From Pseudomonadota bacterium (GTDB taxonomy: Bacteria > Pseudomonadota > Gammaproteobacteria > Burkholderiales > Burkholderiaceae), in the NCBI GenBank assembly GCA_029777935.1, contig JAKORH010000318.1:1-5972 (forward strand): a stretch of 5,972 bases of DNA, written 5' to 3'. The notes beneath the pieces are model-generated. The model had not been told where the DNA came from and ran no database searches. It saw only the letters and a list, made by a program, of their open reading frames with translations. The number at the start of each line of letters is the position of its first letter. Position 1 is the first letter of the stretch. The translations under genes and the position numbers were made by a program. Below, in pieces: positions 4,522 through 5,972 of the stretch.

Positions 4522-4983
4522 ATGACCACACGCCTTCTGCAAGTCACCGTCAACGGCCGCGCGCGCGAGCATGCGGTGGCCGATCACACGCTGCTGGTCG
4601 AGTTCCTGCGCGACGCGCTCGGACTCACCGGGACCAAGCAGGGCTGCGATGGCGGCGAGTGCGGCGCGTGCACGGTGCTGATCGAAGGCGAGCCGCGGCT
4701 CGCCTGCATCACGCTGGCGGCGACGTGCGAAGGCGCGCACGTCGAGACGATCGAAGGCCTCGCCGCCAACGGCCGCATGAGCAAGCTGCAGCAGGCGTTC
4801 CACGAGAATCTGGGCACGCAGTGCGGGTTCTGCACGCCGGGGATGATCATGGCGGCCGAGGCGCTGCTGCGGCGGAACCCGCGGCCCAGCGAGAGCGAGA
4901 TCCGCGAGGCGCTGGCCGGCAACCTGTGCCGCTGCACCGGCTACGTGAAGATCATTGAATCGGTGCAGGCCGCGGTAGGCTGA
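4522..4983 (+). CDS. hcrC: 4-hydroxybenzoyl-CoA reductase gamma subunit, [2Fe-2S] protein
   Basis: This 153-aa protein has the two-domain layout of xanthine oxidase family small subunits. The N-terminal plant-ferredoxin-like domain carries C42-x4-C47-x2-C50-x11-C62 (LTGTKQGCDGGECGACTVL). The C-terminal helical domain carries C101-x2-C104-x31-C136-x-C138 (GTQCGFCTPGMIM, LAGNLCRCTGYVKII). The two [2Fe-2S] clusters pass electrons between the FAD subunit and the molybdenum subunit. The overall wording closely resembles my recollection of HcrC from Thauera aromatica, where the enzyme reductively removes the phenolic OH of 4-hydroxybenzoyl-CoA to give benzoyl-CoA in the cytoplasm. Carbon monoxide dehydrogenase or other small subunits share the motifs, so the substrate call rests mainly on the hcrA neighbour. 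The ATG at 4522 is chosen because homology starts there. The open frame extends upstream only through the repeat element. GAGAG lies about 10 nt before the start, next to the repeat's right arm. Confidence 0.85.
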   Translation: MTTRLLQVTVNGRAREHAVADHTLLVEFLRDALGLTGTKQGCDGGECGACTVLIEGEPRLACITLAATCEGAHVETIEGLAANGRMSKLQQAFHENLGTQCGFCTPGMIMAAEALLRRNPRPSESEIREALAGNLCRCTGYVKIIESVQAAVG

Positions 4984-4987
4984 GGCG

Positions 4988-5972
4988 ATGGAGACGATCG
5001 GCCAGCGCACGCCGCTCATCGACGGCATCGAGAAGGTCACGGGCCGCGCGCGCTACACGGCCGACCTGCCGTTCGGCGAGACGCTGGTCGGGCGCATCTT
5101 CAGGAGTCCGGTCGCGCACGGCGTGATCCGCCGCATCGACACCAGCAAGGCGCGCGCGCTGCCCGGCGTGCGCGCGATCGTTACCGGCGAGGACTTCGCG
5201 GCGCCGTACGGCGTAATACCGATCGCGCAGAACGAATGGCCGCTGGCGCGCGGCAAGGTGCGCTACCGTGGCGAGCCGCTGGTGGCGGTGGCCGCGGTCG
5301 ACGAGGCGACCGCGCAGGCGGCGCTCGCTTTGATCGCGATCGACATCGAGCCGCTGCCGGCGTACTTCAGCGCGAATGATGCGCGCGCCGACGGCGCGCT
5401 GCTGCTGCACGAGAAGAAGGCGGGCAACATCGAGCGCGACGTCGACCACACGTTCGGCGATGTCGAGTTGGGCTTCGCGCAGGCGGACCTCGTGCGCGAA
5501 CAGACTTTTCACTACGCCGAGGTCGCGCACGGGCAGATCGAGCTGAACGCCGCGGTCGCCCAGTACGAGCCCGAGCGCGGGCGGCTGACCACGCACTCGG
5601 TGACGCAGGTGCCGTACTACCTGCACCTGACGCTGGCGCAGTGCCTCGGCATGGACACCTCGCAGATCCGCGTGGTCAAGCCCTTCGTCGGCGGCGGTTT
5701 CGGCCACCGCGTCGAGCCGCTGAATTTCGAGATGGTGACCGCGGCGCTGGCGCGCGCCGCCGGCGCCACGGTGACGATGAAGCAGTCGCGCGAGGACAGC
5801 TTCCTCACGCACCGCGGTCGCCCCGAAACCGACATCCGCCTGAAGATCGGGCTAAAGCAGAGCGGCGCGATCACCGCGGTCGACTGCGAGATCGTCCAGC
5901 GCGGCGGCGCCTACGGCGGCTACGGGCTGGTGACGATCCTGTACGCGGGCGCGCTGCTGCACGCGCTGTACA
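4988..5972 (+). CDS. hcrA: 4-hydroxybenzoyl-CoA reductase alpha (molybdopterin) subunit, 5' part
   Basis: The frame is open from ATG 4988 to the right edge, giving 328 codons of a protein normally about 750-770 aa. Residues 6-128 form the aldehyde oxidase/xanthine dehydrogenase a/b hammerhead domain (TPLIDGIEKVTGRARYTAD, VRYRGEPLVAVAAVDEATA). The molybdenum-binding domain starts after about 150 and shows QVPYYLHLTLAQCL (207-220), IRVVKPFVGGGFGHR (227-241) and GGAYGGYGLVTILYAGALLHALY (306-328). GGGFG (235-239) is the conserved glycine motif near the cofactor. The segments around residues 74-95 and 175-215 resemble HcrA rather than CoxL or XdhB, as recalled from family knowledge. The active-site glutamate region lies beyond the window. 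The start is 4 nt after the hcrC stop, with TAGG about 8 nt upstream. The gamma-then-alpha order matches the hcrCAB order reported for Thauera, so an FAD subunit gene is expected next. Related CoA-ester or N-heterocycle hydroxylases are the main alternative. Confidence 0.85.
   Translation, partial: METIGQRTPLIDGIEKVTGRARYTADLPFGETLVGRIFRSPVAHGVIRRIDTSKARALPGVRAIVTGEDFAAPYGVIPIAQNEWPLARGKVRYRGEPLVAVAAVDEATAQAALALIAIDIEPLPAYFSANDARADGALLLHEKKAGNIERDVDHTFGDVELGFAQADLVREQTFHYAEVAHGQIELNAAVAQYEPERGRLTTHSVTQVPYYLHLTLAQCLGMDTSQIRVVKPFVGGGFGHRVEPLNFEMVTAALARAAGATVTMKQSREDSFLTHRGRPETDIRLKIGLKQSGAITAVDCEIVQRGGAYGGYGLVTILYAGALLHALY

Noticed and set aside
4952..5812. Minus-strand open frame of 286 codons
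   Set aside because: It is antisense to hcrA, whose protein is recognisable throughout. The antisense product is Arg/Val/Asp-rich with no family signature.
1..5972. tRNA, rRNA, riboswitch or CRISPR features
   Set aside because: I saw no cloverleaf with a TTCGA-type loop, no rRNA-like sequence, no regular direct-repeat array and no riboswitch core that I could recognise.

Overview
This is a GC-rich window with proteobacterial gene style: tight operons, 4-bp ATGA overlaps and strong G/C preference at third codon positions. The gene content suggests a facultatively anaerobic, possibly denitrifying degrader of aromatic compounds, most likely a betaproteobacterium of the Thauera/Azoarcus kind. 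That placement is inferred from gene content. Nothing here identifies the species.

The left half reads leftward (minus strand). From the centre outward it holds a GNAT acetyltransferase whose stop overlaps the start of a cysteine-free Rrf2-family regulator. After a 178-bp gap come a secreted di-haem protein (cytochrome c553-like domain fused to a cytochrome P460 domain) and the 5' part of a secreted beta-propeller-like protein that runs off the left edge.

The right half reads rightward (plus strand). It holds a 16-cysteine, four-[4Fe-4S] ferredoxin-type subunit and an NrfD/DmsC-type eight-helix membrane anchor. A 147-bp inverted-repeat element follows, then hcrC and the first 328 codons of hcrA, the gamma and alpha subunits of a 4-hydroxybenzoyl-CoA reductase of the xanthine oxidase family. 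The hcrA gene runs off the right edge. The FAD-binding beta subunit (hcrB) is not in the window.

The two halves diverge from an AT-rich stretch at about 2581-2643. It contains two CRP/FNR-type dyads 40 bp apart. Each lies at about -41 relative to a plausible -10 element of one of the two divergent promoters, which would make both operons respond to oxygen or nitric oxide. This fits anaerobic aromatic metabolism, in which 4-hydroxybenzoyl-CoA is reductively dehydroxylated to benzoyl-CoA.

The Fe-S/anchor pair looks like subunits B and C of a molybdopterin oxidoreductase (possibly the phenylacetyl-CoA:acceptor oxidoreductase type), but no catalytic subunit gene accompanies it. Its place directly ahead of hcrCA is the most interesting organisational feature. 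Other oddities are a triplicated 14-bp unit at the B/C gene junction and a 14-codon leader ORF with a good ribosome binding site.
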